Below, in pieces: positions 1 through 10,156 of a DNA stretch of 64,000 nucleotides. The notes beneath the pieces were generated by a model. The model made no database searches. It was not told where the DNA came from and saw only the letters and a program-made list of their open reading frames with translations. Each line of letters begins with the position of its first letter. Positions within the stretch are counted from its first letter, which is position 1. Source of the DNA: Chryseobacterium culicis (GTDB lineage Bacteria; Bacteroidota; Bacteroidia; Flavobacteriales; Weeksellaceae); NCBI RefSeq assembly GCF_900108365.1, contig NZ_FNWQ01000003.1, positions 1-64,000 of the forward strand. Reading direction: 5' to 3'. A program made the position numbers and the translations under genes.

Positions 1-1120
1 TTGAAATGACCAAATGTTTCTGAAAGAAATTTTAAAGTTTTTTAAGTAACCTTAACCCTTTCCTAAACCTTCAATCCTATACTCCTGCGCTCCCTGTAAT
101 TGGGACTGCGAAGATAATAACTATTTTTAAAACCACAACTCTTTTCTCAAAAAATTTAAAAGTTTTTTTAGTCCTCTCTTATGAAGTATCATCATGTTTT
201 ATGCTTATCTAAAAGCTCCTCTGCGCTTACTGATCAACTCTCGTTTTCAGTGGGGCAAAGATAACAACTTATTACCACGCAAAACAAGTTTTATTTAACA
301 TAAATGTTACCTTTTGTTCATATTCACCCCTAAGAACCTGATTCAAAGGAAGAAAAATTTTAAACATTTGTTTGGAATATTGAACACAGCGGAAGTTTGA
401 CCCCTTTTATGAGTAATAAGTAATACTAGGTATACTTATATTATATAGTAGACATCTTTCTATGTGAGTTGACTGAAGCCAACAAGGAGAGTCTCTTTGA
501 TTAAAAGGGTTAAAGAGTTTCTATTGAATATGTACAATAGATACATGACATTATATACTTAAGGTTATTACCGCAGATCGCACGGATTTGTAATGTGGAC
601 AACGGATACAATATAAAAGGAAGAGTTGATCTTAATTAAGATGCTTCTACTCTGCTCAGCATGACACTGCTAATACTAACTGCTAAAAAACTTAGACATT
701 ATACCCTCGTTTTACATCCCTTAAAGTTCCGGTGAATAAGTCTGGATTCCTACTGAATGAGATCATGAGAATAGCAGTATATCTTTACTATAGCTTTTAT
801 AAGAATTAGATTTAAAAACTCCAGACTGATTATTGAAATCCAGCAATCAGGAACTCGCAACTTTATAATCCGAGCCCGAAACTTATCATTTATAATTGAC
901 ATACCCTTCCCTAGCCCTGATAGGAATGGTTACCCCACAGCTTGCGGAAGAAGGCTGCTGGATTTGAGGATGGAGAACGATGGCGCGAGGAGTAAGAATG
1001 GATAGCAGGATACAGCTCCGGATAATCTTCGGACGTGAGAGAGTGCGGGTAAACTTGAAAGTTTAAAAGTTGGAGGGGGCAAGAGTAAGAATCTGGAAAC
1101 CGGATACATCTTTATAGTAA
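1..1120. other. Gene-free left end of window
   Basis: No credible gene was found in this stretch. It is AT-rich to about 900. It carries two related blocks: GCGAAGATAATAACT at 108-122 and GCAAAGATAACAACT at 255-269 (13 of 15 bases alike), each shortly after a CTCCT..GCGCT string. From about 940 to 1100 the plus strand is purine-rich (GGAGG, GGATGG, GAGAG runs). This looks like decayed intergenic repeat rather than coding sequence. I recall blocks like the first pair beside rRNA operons in Flavobacteriia, so an rRNA operon may lie just left of the window. That last point is a weak inference. Confidence 0.5.
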
Positions 1121-1169
1121 TAAAAAACATTCCGTAAGAATCCTTTGTATAGAGGACTCCTACGGAATG
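1121..1169 (-). terminator. Rho-independent terminator of cysS
   Basis: On the minus strand a 16-base arm (1154-1169) pairs with 1128-1143 through two G-T wobbles. It is followed by a T run (complement of 1122-1127). It lies 24 bases after the cysS stop codon. Confidence 0.85.
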
Positions 1170-1192
1170 GGGTATAAAACGAAGTTATATTT

Positions 1193-2659
1193 TTAGTTCA
1201 GAACATATGATGTTCCGTCTCTTCCGTCTTTTAATTCAATTCCTTCGGCAAGAAGCTTATCTCTGATCTGGTCTGAAAGCTCAAAGTTTTTAGATTTTCT
1301 GGCCTGATTTCTTAACTCAATTAAAACTTTCAGGGTCTGATCCAGCTTTTCATTGTTGTTTTCTTCAACGGTCTGCAATCCTAAAACATCAAAGATAAAT
1401 GCATTGAGTGTAGCTTTTAAATCTTCAAGATCTTCTGTTGATATTGTTTCTTTACCATCATTTAAAGCAAAAATGTATTTCACTGCTTCAAACAGGTGAG
1501 CAATCAGAATTGGTGAATTGAAATCATCTGTTAAAGCTTCATATGCTTTATCTTTCCATTCTTTCAGGCTGAAACCGGATGGTTTTGCGTCATCAGGGGT
1601 AATTGTATTCAGCACTTTTACAGCTTCCATCAATCTTATGAATCCTTTTTCACTGGCAATCATGGCATCATTTGAAATATCCAATACACTTCTGTAGTGT
1701 GCCTGCAGGAAGCAGAAACGCACAATTGAAGGATGGAAAGGTTTTTCAAAGAAATCATTGTCTCCTGTCACTAATTGCATTGGAAGGATATAATTCCCTG
1801 TAGATTTACTCATACGCTGAGAGTTCATTGTCAACATATTGGCGTGCATCCAGTAATTCACAGGAGCAGCATCATTGCAGGCTTTCCCCTGTGCAATTTC
1901 ACATTCGTGGTGAGGGAATTTAAGATCCATTCCTCCTCCATGGATATCGAATGTTTCACCTAAATATTTAGTACTCATTGCAGTACATTCAAGGTGCCAT
2001 CCCGGAAAACCTTCTCCCCAAGGGGAATTCCATCTCATGATGTGAGCCGGAGATGCTTTTTTCCATAAAGCAAAATCCTGCGGGTTTTTCTTTTCACCCT
2101 GTCCGTCAAGGTCTCTGGTATTGGCGAAAAGCTCTTCTATATTACGTTTTGAAAGTTCACCATAATTCAATCCTCTTCTATTGTATTCCAATACATCGAA
2201 GTATACTGAACCGTTGCTTTCGTAAGCGAAGCCTCTTTCAATAAGTTTCTGAGTTAGTTCTATCTGCTCTACAATATGTCCTGTGGCTGTAGGTTCTATG
2301 TTGGGAGGTAAAAGATTGAACATATCCAATACTTTGTGGAAATCTACGGTATACTTCTGTACAATTTCCATTGGCTCCAGCTTTTCAAGTCTGGTCTGCT
2401 TTACAAACCTGTCGTTATCTACATTTCCATCATCGGTAAGGTGTCCTGCATCGGTAATATTTCTTACATATCTTACTTTATACCCCAAATGCACCAGGGT
2501 ACGGTAGATAAAATCGAAGGAAAGGAAAGTTCTTACATTTCCTAAATGCACATTGCTGTACACAGTAGGTCCGCAGACATACATTCCGACGTTTCCTTCT
2601 AAGATAGGTTTGAATATTTCTTTTTCTGCAGTAAGCGAGTTATATATTTTTAATTGCAT
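1193..2659 (-). CDS. cysS: Cysteine--tRNA ligase
   Basis: Charges tRNA-Cys with cysteine in the cytoplasm. The 488-residue length is normal for the class I enzyme. The HIGH-type motif is HLGN at residues 38-41 and the KMSKS-type motif is RMSKS at 282-286. The zinc ligands expected from the E. coli enzyme are present: C29, C225, H250 and E254. The start is an ATG with no in-frame alternative near the conserved N-terminus (YVCGPTVY). It is separated by 125 bases and a probable terminator from the folE pair upstream, so it is probably transcribed alone. Its own terminator follows directly. The identification is secure. Confidence 0.98.
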   Translation of the reverse strand: MQLKIYNSLTAEKEIFKPILEGNVGMYVCGPTVYSNVHLGNVRTFLSFDFIYRTLVHLGYKVRYVRNITDAGHLTDDGNVDNDRFVKQTRLEKLEPMEIVQKYTVDFHKVLDMFNLLPPNIEPTATGHIVEQIELTQKLIERGFAYESNGSVYFDVLEYNRRGLNYGELSKRNIEELFANTRDLDGQGEKKNPQDFALWKKASPAHIMRWNSPWGEGFPGWHLECTAMSTKYLGETFDIHGGGMDLKFPHHECEIAQGKACNDAAPVNYWMHANMLTMNSQRMSKSTGNYILPMQLVTGDNDFFEKPFHPSIVRFCFLQAHYRSVLDISNDAMIASEKGFIRLMEAVKVLNTITPDDAKPSGFSLKEWKDKAYEALTDDFNSPILIAHLFEAVKYIFALNDGKETISTEDLEDLKATLNAFIFDVLGLQTVEENNNEKLDQTLKVLIELRNQARKSKNFELSDQIRDKLLAEGIELKDGRDGTSYVLN

Positions 2660-2707
2660 TTATTTTTAAGTTAAAAGATTTAATGATTTTAAAGATTCAA
2701 AAATTAG

Positions 2708-2747
2708 TTAAAAAATAATTCTGTCACAACAAATAATTGTCGTGATA
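2708..2747 (-). terminator. Probable terminator of the folE/DinB pair
   Basis: Minus-strand hairpin: TATCACGACA, a six-base loop, then TGTTGTGACA (one mismatch and one wobble). It is followed by GAATTATTTTTTAA. It lies about 38 bases after the DinB-like stop codon. Confidence 0.55.
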
Positions 2748-2784
2748 AAAATTTTATCTGAAACTTTTTTAAATTTTATCATAA

Positions 2785-3216
2785 TTAAATCGCTTTTAAA
2801 TGATGCTGTAAATGATCTACATAATCATCAATAATAAACTCCAGTGTATACACCCGAGGTTCTGTTTTGGTGGTATCACAGGTTCTTTGTAATGCCTCAT
2901 CCGGAATATTTTCTACAATGTGAACCATCTGATAGTTCAAAGACTTCCACAGATCCAGAAGATCTGAAGTAGGAACATTCTGATAGTTCTGAGCTTTTAC
3001 CCAAAAATTCTGATCATATACAATATTTTCATTCTCTTTATATTGTGTCACAACAAATCTACGGATATTTGTAAAAGCGCTGTCACAAAGATGGCCAATA
3101 ATTTCTTTTTTGGACCACTTTTCAGCAAAACTCTTATGCGACCATTCTTCTTCAGAGATAGTTTTAAATCTCAGAAGTTCGGCATCAATAATATTTTTAA
3201 GGATTTGATAGTTCAT
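2785..3216 (-). CDS. DinB-like four-helix protein
   Basis: A 143-residue soluble protein with the pattern of the DinB/YfiT four-helix family. It has an N-terminal helix, a KWSKKEIIGHLCDSA segment holding the first histidine, and a C-terminal DYVDHLQHHL segment holding the other likely metal-binding histidines. Members include thiol-dependent metalloenzymes and many uncharacterised proteins; the substrate cannot be told from sequence. It starts 6 bases after the folE stop codon, so the two are probably co-transcribed. No signal peptide is seen. Family assignment is fairly sure; function is unknown. Confidence 0.8.
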   Translation of the reverse strand: MNYQILKNIIDAELLRFKTISEEEWSHKSFAEKWSKKEIIGHLCDSAFTNIRRFVVTQYKENENIVYDQNFWVKAQNYQNVPTSDLLDLWKSLNYQMVHIVENIPDEALQRTCDTTKTEPRVYTLEFIIDDYVDHLQHHLKAI

Positions 3217-3222
3217 TATTTA

Positions 3223-3888
3223 TTAATCCAGTTTTGCGTGGCTTCCTACGTAATGTAAGAATTCCTGTCTTGTAATAGGGTTTGTTCTGAAAATGCCGCT
3301 CAATTCAGCAGTAATGGTAGAGCTTGCAGTATCTTTTATTCCTCTGCAGTTAACACAAAGGTGTTTTGCATCAATGATACAGGCTACATCTTTTGTTCCC
3401 AAAGCTTCTTTCAACGCATCTACAATCTGCATGGTAAGTCTTTCCTGAACCTGTGGTCTTTTCGCATAATAATCTACTATTCTGTTGATTTTTGAAAGAC
3501 CGATTACTTCTCCGTTGGAAATGTAAGCAACGTGAGCTCTTCCGATGATCGGTAAAAAGTGGTGTTCGCAGAAAGAGTATACGGTAATATCCTTCTCTAC
3601 CAGCATTTGGCGGTATTTGTATTTATTGGAAAAAGTAGAGATTCCTGGTTTGTTTTCAGGAAGAAGTCCTCCGAAAATCTCATTGACGTACATTTTGGCA
3701 ACACGTCTTGGAGAATCTTTCAGTGAATCGTCTGTCATATCCAATCCTAAGGTTTGCATAATTTCGCCAAAAAGCTCAGTAATTTTTTCAATTTTTTCCT
3801 GTGGCGATTTATCAAAAGCATCTTCCCTTATAGGCGTATGTTCTTTTCCAGTGAAAATATCATCGTCGTTATCAGTAAAATCAACCAT
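3223..3888 (-). CDS. folE: GTP cyclohydrolase I
   Basis: Converts GTP to 7,8-dihydroneopterin triphosphate, the first step of folate (and pterin/queuosine-type) synthesis. The 221-residue protein has the zinc-binding set of the type I enzyme: C107 and H110 in SFCEHHFLP, and C178 in HLCVNCRG. It also has the GLSKINRIV and RPQVQERLT segments. A variable acidic N-terminus of about 30 residues precedes the fold. It is the first gene of a two-gene unit with the DinB-like gene. A Bacteroidota-type promoter may lie upstream. The folate link to the nearby metF/metH operon is thematic only. Confidence 0.97.
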   Translation of the reverse strand: MVDFTDNDDDIFTGKEHTPIREDAFDKSPQEKIEKITELFGEIMQTLGLDMTDDSLKDSPRRVAKMYVNEIFGGLLPENKPGISTFSNKYKYRQMLVEKDITVYSFCEHHFLPIIGRAHVAYISNGEVIGLSKINRIVDYYAKRPQVQERLTMQIVDALKEALGTKDVACIIDAKHLCVNCRGIKDTASSTITAELSGIFRTNPITRQEFLHYVGSHAKLD

Positions 3889-3905
3889 TTTTATTTAATT
3901 TGCAG

Positions 3906-3941
3906 CAAAAATACGGATAATATCTTTTTCTATATTTCAAA
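3906..3941 (-). promoter_or_regulatory. Possible folE promoter
   Basis: Minus-strand TATTTTTG (3906-3913) fits the Bacteroidota -7 box. TTTG (3938-3941) is a candidate -33 box. The 24-base spacer is slightly long, so confidence is limited. Confidence 0.4.
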
Positions 3942-3988
3942 TAGGATGAAAAACATTATCTTTTATACCCATTTCTGATTAAAAGTTT

Positions 3989-5140
3989 ATGATTATTGTC
4001 GAAGAAGTACAAAACCAACTCCAAAAAAGGGAATTTCTGGAATTCCCGGCCCGCCTTTATCAACACGACAAAAATTATATTCGTCCTTTGAATCAAAATA
4101 TTGAGGAGATTTTTGATCCTAAAAAAAACAAATTCTTTAAAAACGGGGTCTGTAAAAGATTTTTGTTTAAAAATGCCGGCAAAACAGTTGGCAAAGTAGC
4201 CGTTTTTGTGAATGGATGCTATGAGCAGAAACAGCCAACGGGAGGAATTGGCTTTTTTGACTGTATTAATGATCAGGAAACGGCTAATTTCATTTTTGAT
4301 CATTGTAGAAATTGGCTTGCGGAGAAAGGAATGGAAGCAATGGATGGTCCGATCAATTTTGGGGAACGGGATAAATTCTGGGGACTTTTAATTGATGGGT
4401 TTATTGAACCGTTATTTGGAATGAATTACAACTTTCCTTATTACAAAGAGCTTTTCGAAAATTATGGATTTCAAATCTATTTTGAGCAGCTTTGTTTTAC
4501 GAGACCTGTTTTTGCGGAAGTCTCGAGGATCTTTAAGATTGCTCATGAAAAGAACAGAAAAAATCCGGCTATTTCAGCAAAGCCTATGAAAAAAAACAAC
4601 CTTTCTAAGTTTGCAAAAGACTTTACTGAAATTTACAATAAGGCCTGGGCTTCTCACGGGGAAGGAAAAAGTCTGGAAGAAACAAAAGTTCTGAAAATGT
4701 TCAAAACAATGAAACCTATCATTAATGAACATATATCCTGGTTTGTCTATGAAAATGATAAACCGATTGCCATGTGGATCAACATTCCTGACGTTAACCA
4801 ATGGTCTAAATATCTTAATGGAAAGTTCGGGATTTTTGAGAAGCTTAAATTTTTATTTTTAAAGCGATTTAAGAAGAATGAGAAAATGGTTGGTCTTGTT
4901 TTCGGTGTTGTTCCTGAGTGGCAGAAAAAAGGCATTGACGGATATATGATCTGGGAAGGAACTCAGCATTTGAGAAAACATACGGACTTTACCATTACGG
5001 AGCTGCAGTGGATTGGCGATTTTAATCCTAAAATGATTAAGATTGCCGAAGCTCTTGATACCACTGTTACCCGAAAACTCGCTACGTACCGATATTTGTT
5101 TGACAGGAATAAGGAATTTGAGAGACATCCGATTCTTTAG
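3989..5140 (+). CDS. Conserved GNAT-like protein (YghO type)
   Basis: A 383-residue soluble protein of the widespread family annotated as N-acetyltransferase or YghO-like. Visible features are an N-terminal segment (FPARLYQHDKNYIRPL), a conserved GPINFGERDKFWGLLIDGF block near residue 120 and an FGMNYNFPYY block. The C-terminal half has the strand-helix pattern and GVVPEWQKKGIDGYMIW segment expected of a GNAT acyl-CoA pocket. No substrate is known to me. It is divergent from folE and stands alone; nothing in the context points to a pathway. The start is the first ATG. Family membership is probable and function is unknown. Confidence 0.75.
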   Translation: MIIVEEVQNQLQKREFLEFPARLYQHDKNYIRPLNQNIEEIFDPKKNKFFKNGVCKRFLFKNAGKTVGKVAVFVNGCYEQKQPTGGIGFFDCINDQETANFIFDHCRNWLAEKGMEAMDGPINFGERDKFWGLLIDGFIEPLFGMNYNFPYYKELFENYGFQIYFEQLCFTRPVFAEVSRIFKIAHEKNRKNPAISAKPMKKNNLSKFAKDFTEIYNKAWASHGEGKSLEETKVLKMFKTMKPIINEHISWFVYENDKPIAMWINIPDVNQWSKYLNGKFGIFEKLKFLFLKRFKKNEKMVGLVFGVVPEWQKKGIDGYMIWEGTQHLRKHTDFTITELQWIGDFNPKMIKIAEALDTTVTRKLATYRYLFDRNKEFERHPIL

Positions 5141-5310
5141 AAAAGAAAACGGAGTTTTTTTACTGGATGTTTTAAGACATTCGATGCAAAGCTTTTATCT
5201 GCCGCTGTATTATTTTTGAGGAGGGATAAGCCGAAATCAACTTTATTGATTGTTTCTAAGCGGATGTATAGCCTATGGCTTCTTTATCTGTTATCAGATT
5301 AAAAATAAAA

Positions 5311-5334
5311 ACCCTGCTTTAAAAAGCAGGGTTC
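5311..5334 (-). terminator. Terminator of the methionine operon
   Basis: Perfect hairpin AACCCTGCTT / AAGCAGGGTT. On the minus strand it is followed by TTTTTATTTTTAA. It sits 20 bases after the metF stop codon and may also end the plus-strand gene at 5140. Confidence 0.88.
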
Positions 5335-5353
5335 CTTCATTTTGGTACTTTTA

Positions 5354-6313
5354 TTAGAATAGCTCACCGGCTATTTTTTTAATATTGTCGCTTTTGCCCA
5401 TTGAGTAAAAGTGCAGAACAGGAACTCCAAAATCAAGAAGCTCTTTGCACTGAGCAATGGCCCACTCTATTCCGATCTGCTTTACAGCGTCATTATTTTT
5501 TGCATTTTCCACTTCATTGATCAGTTCTTCCGGCAGGTCTATTTTAAATACCTGTGGTAGGATTTTCAAGTGTTTTTTTGTTGCGATAGGTTTGATTCCC
5601 GGAATAATAGGAACCGTGATTCCCATTTCTCTTGCTTTCTGAACGAAATCTATATACTTTTTATTGTCAAAAAACATTTGGGTAACAATATAATCTGCTC
5701 CGGCATCTACTTTTTGTTTCAGCCATTTCAGGTCATAATTCATGGAGGGGGCTTCCATATGCTTTTCCGGATATCCTGCAACACCGATGCAGAATTTGTT
5801 CAGTTCATCACATACCTGTTCTTCGTTGTGAAGGTATTTTCCTCTTCCCAGATTATTGATCTGTCCCACAAGATCCATAGCACTTGCATGCCCTCCCTGA
5901 GTGGGTTCGAAATACTGATGCCCTTTCATGGCATCTCCTCTTAAAGCCATTACATTATCAATTCCAAGGTACATACAGTCTACCAAAAGATATTCTGTTT
6001 CTTCCTTTGTAAATCCTCCGCAAAGAAGGTGGGGTACTGTATCTACATTGTATTTATGTTGAATAGCCGCACAGATTCCCAATGTTCCGGGACGCATTCT
6101 TGTAATACGGCGTTCCATCAGGCCATTTCCTTTATCCAGATAGATATATTCTTCTCTGGATGTGGTAACATCAATGAAAGGCGGCTTGAATTCCATCAAC
6201 GGATCAATATTGGTGTATAGATCTTCAATCCCTATTCCTTTCTGTGGCGGAACAACTTCTAAGGAGAATAAAGTTTTTCCATTTGCGTTTTTAATGTGTT
6301 CTGTTATCTTCAT
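5354..6313 (-). CDS. metF: Methylenetetrahydrofolate reductase
   Basis: Reduces 5,10-methylene-tetrahydrofolate to 5-methyl-tetrahydrofolate, the methyl donor used by the MetH protein encoded just upstream. At 319 residues it is the usual bacterial TIM-barrel flavoprotein length. Recognisable segments are FSLEVVPPQKG near the N-terminus, the substrate and FAD region around ALRGDAMKG, and the ADYIVTQMFFDN segment typical of the family. It starts 7 bases after the metH stop codon and is the last gene of the SAM-riboswitch operon. A strong terminator follows. The identification is secure. Confidence 0.97.
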   Translation of the reverse strand: MKITEHIKNANGKTLFSLEVVPPQKGIGIEDLYTNIDPLMEFKPPFIDVTTSREEYIYLDKGNGLMERRITRMRPGTLGICAAIQHKYNVDTVPHLLCGGFTKEETEYLLVDCMYLGIDNVMALRGDAMKGHQYFEPTQGGHASAMDLVGQINNLGRGKYLHNEEQVCDELNKFCIGVAGYPEKHMEAPSMNYDLKWLKQKVDAGADYIVTQMFFDNKKYIDFVQKAREMGITVPIIPGIKPIATKKHLKILPQVFKIDLPEELINEVENAKNNDAVKQIGIEWAIAQCKELLDFGVPVLHFYSMGKSDNIKKIAGELF

Positions 6314-6320
6314 GTCAATA

Positions 6321-8981
6321 TTAATCTGCTAAATTGGGTGACAGCCATTTTCTCGCTTCCTGGATGCTGCAGCCTCTTCTTTCTGCATAATCTGTAAGCT
6401 GGTCTTCTGTAATTTTTCCTAATCCGAAATATTTGGCATGCGGGCTTCCGAAATAATATCCGGAAACAGATGCGGTCGGGAACATGGCAAGGCTTTCAGT
6501 AAGGAAAACCCCTGTATGCTCTTCTACTTGTAAAAGGTCCCAGATTGTTTTCTTCTCGAGATGGTCCGGACATGCCGGATATCCTGGTGCCGGACGGATT
6601 CCTTTATATTTTTCGGCAATAAGTTCTTCGTTGCTTAGATTTTCCTGATTGGCATATCCCCAGTATTCTGTTCTTACTTTTTTATGTAAAAATTCTGCAT
6701 AGGCTTCTGCAAAACGGTCTGCCAGGGCTTTTACCATGATTGAATTATAGTCATCATTCGCTTTTTCATATTCTGCAGAGAGTTCATCGGTTCCGAATCC
6801 GGTGGTTACACAGAAAGCTCCCACATAATCGGTTTTTCCTGAACTTTGAGGAGCGATGAAATCACTTAGAGCTAAATAGTCTTTTCCTTTTGATCTTTGA
6901 GCCTGCTGTCTTAGGGTTAAAAATTTCGCCTGTTCATTATTGTTTTCGTCAAAAATCAGGATATCATCAGATTCATTGGAATTGGCTTTAAAGATTCCGA
7001 AGATGGCTTTTGCTGTTAAAAGTTTCTCATCCAAAATTCTATTCAGAATCACCTGAGCATCTTTGAATAATTCTTTAGCCTGAGCACCTACAACCTCATC
7101 TTCTAAGATATTGGGGTATTTCCCGTGAAGATCCCAGCTTCTGAAAAAAGGTGACCAGTCTATGAAAGGAAGAAGCTCTCTCAGATCCTGATTTTCGATG
7201 ACTTTTACTCCTACCATATTCGGAGTGAAGATTTCTTCGTTTTCCCAATCAATTTTAAATTTGTTTTCTCTTGCTTCTTCAATGGAAACATAATCTTTAT
7301 CCACCTGCCTGTTCAGGAACTTTTCTCTGAAATCGGAATAATCATTTTTTAAATCCGAAACATATTCTTTATTTCTGTCGCCCAGCAATGAGCTTACCAC
7401 ATTTACGGCTCTTGAAGCATCATTTACGTGAACAACAGCGTTTTTATATTTTAAGTCGATTTTCACCGCGGTATGTGCTTTTGAAGTTGTAGCACCACCG
7501 ATCAGTAAAGGAAAGTCTAAATTCTGTCTTTCCAATTCTGAAGCTATATATACCATCTCATCCAGGCTTGGTGTGATCAGGCCGCTTAATCCTATAACGT
7601 CTACTTTTTCTTCAATGGCTGTCTGGATAATCTTTTCAGCGGGAACCATTACCCCAAGGTCAACAATTTCATAATTATTACAACCTAAAACAACGCTCAC
7701 AATATTTTTACCGATATCATGAACGTCACCTTTTACGGTTGCCATTAATATTTTTCCGTTGGCAGGTTTTGTACCGTCTTTTTCTGCTTCAATGAAAGGC
7801 TGCAAATATGCTACTGCCTTTTTCATTACCCTTGCAGATTTTACTACCTGAGGCAGGAACATTTTTCCGCTTCCGAACAGATCACCTACTACGCCCATAC
7901 CGGTCATCAGATTAACTTCTATGACATGAAGTGGTTTTGCAGCCAATTGTCTTGCTTCTTCTACATCTTCTTCAATGAAACGGTCAATCCCTTTTACCAA
8001 CGCATGGGTAATTCTTTCCTGCAGCGGATTGTTTCGCCATTCCAGATCTTCGGTCTTTTCTTTTTTAACTGATTTATGCTTTTCGGAATAATCAAGAAGT
8101 CTTTCTGTAGCATCTTCTCTTTTATCCAGAATAACGTCTTCCACCAGCTCCAGTAATTCTTTGTTGATTTCGTCGTACACTTCCAGCATGGCAGGGTTTA
8201 CAATACCGATGTTCATCCCTGCCTGAATGGCATGATAAAGGAATACGGAGTGCATAGCTTCTCTCACGGTATCATTTCCGCGGAAAGAGAAGGAAACATT
8301 GCTTACTCCTCCGCTTACGGATGCATAAGGAAGATTTTGTCTTACCCAGCGAGTAGCTTCGATAAAGTCGATCGCATTTCTTCTGTGTTCTTCCATCCCT
8401 GTGGCTACCGGAAAGATATTTAAGTCGAAAATAATATCTTCGGCGGGAAAACCAATCTGGTTGACCAGGATATCATAGGATCTTTTTGAAATCTCAATTC
8501 TTCGTTCAAGATTGTCAGCCTGTCCTACTTCATCAAATGCCATGACAATGACTGCTGCCCCATATCTTTTAATAGCTTTGGCATGTTTGATGAATTCTTC
8601 CTCCCCTTCTTTTAAGCTGATGGAATTTACGACACATTTTCCCTGCGCTACCTGAAGACCTGCTTCCAGGATTTCCCATTTGGAAGAATCAACCATGATC
8701 GGGATTCTTGCGATATCGGGTTCGGAGGCAATTAAATTCAGGAATTTGATCATGGATGCTTTTCCATCAATCAAACCATCATCAAAGTTGACATCCAGAA
8801 TCTGGGCACCACCTTCTACCTGATGACGGGCAATATCTAATGCCTCAGAAAATTTCTCTTCTTTAATCAGTCTTAAAAACTTTTTGGAACCGGCAACATT
8901 CGTTCTTTCACCAACATTGATGAAATTACTTTCCGGGGTTATGATAAGAGGCTCGAGGCCTGATAATCTTAAATACTTCAT
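6321..8981 (-). CDS. metH: Methionine synthase, cobalamin/pterin half
   Basis: This 886-residue protein corresponds to MetH without its N-terminal homocysteine domain. It holds the pterin-binding TIM barrel (about 10-280, with [14 protein letters not shown]), the cobalamin cap and binding domains (DVHDIG at 419-424 supplies the B12-ligating histidine, H421), and the C-terminal SAM-binding reactivation domain ([12 protein letters not shown] and [12 protein letters not shown]). The missing domain is the separate gene at 10157-11167, so the two polypeptides probably act together. The open reading frame is intact and has its own ATG, one base after the desaturase stop codon (TAAAATG). A split MetH is known in Bacteroidota, so this is not a pseudogene. 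Confidence 0.96.
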   Translation of the reverse strand: MKYLRLSGLEPLIITPESNFINVGERTNVAGSKKFLRLIKEEKFSEALDIARHQVEGGAQILDVNFDDGLIDGKASMIKFLNLIASEPDIARIPIMVDSSKWEILEAGLQVAQGKCVVNSISLKEGEEEFIKHAKAIKRYGAAVIVMAFDEVGQADNLERRIEISKRSYDILVNQIGFPAEDIIFDLNIFPVATGMEEHRRNAIDFIEATRWVRQNLPYASVSGGVSNVSFSFRGNDTVREAMHSVFLYHAIQAGMNIGIVNPAMLEVYDEINKELLELVEDVILDKREDATERLLDYSEKHKSVKKEKTEDLEWRNNPLQERITHALVKGIDRFIEEDVEEARQLAAKPLHVIEVNLMTGMGVVGDLFGSGKMFLPQVVKSARVMKKAVAYLQPFIEAEKDGTKPANGKILMATVKGDVHDIGKNIVSVVLGCNNYEIVDLGVMVPAEKIIQTAIEEKVDVIGLSGLITPSLDEMVYIASELERQNLDFPLLIGGATTSKAHTAVKIDLKYKNAVVHVNDASRAVNVVSSLLGDRNKEYVSDLKNDYSDFREKFLNRQVDKDYVSIEEARENKFKIDWENEEIFTPNMVGVKVIENQDLRELLPFIDWSPFFRSWDLHGKYPNILEDEVVGAQAKELFKDAQVILNRILDEKLLTAKAIFGIFKANSNESDDILIFDENNNEQAKFLTLRQQAQRSKGKDYLALSDFIAPQSSGKTDYVGAFCVTTGFGTDELSAEYEKANDDYNSIMVKALADRFAEAYAEFLHKKVRTEYWGYANQENLSNEELIAEKYKGIRPAPGYPACPDHLEKKTIWDLLQVEEHTGVFLTESLAMFPTASVSGYYFGSPHAKYFGLGKITEDQLTDYAERRGCSIQEARKWLSPNLAD

Positions 8982-8982
8982 T

Positions 8983-10074
8983 TTATTCTTCTAAAATATA
9001 GTAGGCATTATTGGCATTCTGCTTCAATAAATCCCTATGCTTACTTAAAGCTGTAATCAGCGGAAATCTTTTATAGGCTAAACCATGCTCTTTAGCAAAT
9101 TCTTCAATCTCCTCTGTAATTTCATTATAATACATATAACTGTAATTGGGAAACAGATGATGGGCAACATGAAAATTGAAATTTCCCAACACATTTCTTA
9201 CCAACCAGTTATTTTCTTTGAGATCATTGGTTACTTCCAGCTGGTGGCGAAGCCAGCTAAACGGCAGACCATTCTCTTTATTTAATTTTGGAAAAGCATT
9301 ATCAGGAAGCGGATGCAAAGGCAGTAAAACAAACAATGCAAAAATACTTGCTGATATCACCTGTAAAAACCAAGCTCCTAAAGCCCATCCTATTGATACT
9401 TTAAAGAACACTACAGGAACCACGATCTGATAAAAGAAATAGAACAGCTTATAGCTTATCATTTTTACTTTTTCAATGGTGGGTATCTTTCCCTGGGTTT
9501 TCAAAATCACTCTTTCCTTATCAAAGAAGTCTCTGAAGTCTCTTATAAACATCCAATTGAACAAATACAACGGATAGACTAAAAAGAAAAACTTATCCTG
9601 ATACTTCTGTATTCCTTTCGCTTTAATCCACGGTACAATTAAAAGCAAACCGCTCTGTTCGATATCCGTATCCCATCCATCCACATTAGGATAGGCATGA
9701 TGGCTTGCGATATGTCTTTTTTTCCAGATATAGGAATTGGCTCCTATAAAATCAAAAATATGGAGAACCAGCCCGTTCAGCCTTTTACTTTTATAAATGT
9801 TATTATGAGCTGCTTCGTGGATTAAGTTCAGATAAATTAATACCAAAGAAATTCCCATTAAAACAAAACTCAGCATATAGAGCCAATGCTTTTCTGCATT
9901 CAAAACAGCCAGAAAATATAAACCCATATAAACCAGCGGAAGTAGTACTGCTTTCATTTGAATGTAAATATCTCTGTTCTCAGAAATGGATTCTACTCTT
10001 TGGTTCACTTTCTTCCTCAGTTCATTAAATAATCTGACATCTTCCGGATCTTTTAAGTAAATTGGCTTTTCCAT
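8983..10074 (-). CDS. Membrane fatty-acid desaturase in the methionine operon
   Basis: A 363-residue membrane protein with the three histidine boxes of acyl-lipid desaturases: HEAAH (86-90), HIASHH (121-126) and HVAHH (302-306). Hydrophobic pairs lie around 42-85 and 205-255. There is no fused cytochrome b5. These di-iron enzymes introduce double bonds into acyl chains using O2 and an electron carrier; regiospecificity cannot be read from sequence. The gene lies between the two halves of methionine synthase, with its stop codon one base before the downstream metH start. Co-transcription, and probably translational coupling, is likely. There is an 83-base gap upstream with no convincing promoter. 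Confidence 0.9.
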   Translation of the reverse strand: MEKPIYLKDPEDVRLFNELRKKVNQRVESISENRDIYIQMKAVLLPLVYMGLYFLAVLNAEKHWLYMLSFVLMGISLVLIYLNLIHEAAHNNIYKSKRLNGLVLHIFDFIGANSYIWKKRHIASHHAYPNVDGWDTDIEQSGLLLIVPWIKAKGIQKYQDKFFFLVYPLYLFNWMFIRDFRDFFDKERVILKTQGKIPTIEKVKMISYKLFYFFYQIVVPVVFFKVSIGWALGAWFLQVISASIFALFVLLPLHPLPDNAFPKLNKENGLPFSWLRHQLEVTNDLKENNWLVRNVLGNFNFHVAHHLFPNYSYMYYNEITEEIEEFAKEHGLAYKRFPLITALSKHRDLLKQNANNAYYILEE

Positions 10075-10156
10075 ATCGTTAACTTTGTGGTTTACTTAAA
10101 GTTAACAGTTATAATCCAGCCATCCTTCCTGATTTTAATTAAAAAAATCTATCAAA

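Noticed and set aside
930..1130. 66-codon minus-strand frame at the left end
   Set aside because: It overlaps the cysS terminator, is Pro/Leu/Ser-rich as expected for the complement of a purine-rich non-coding tract, and shows no domain.
3956..4303. 115-codon minus-strand frame
   Set aside because: It is the antisense of the start of the 383-residue plus-strand gene and has no features of its own.
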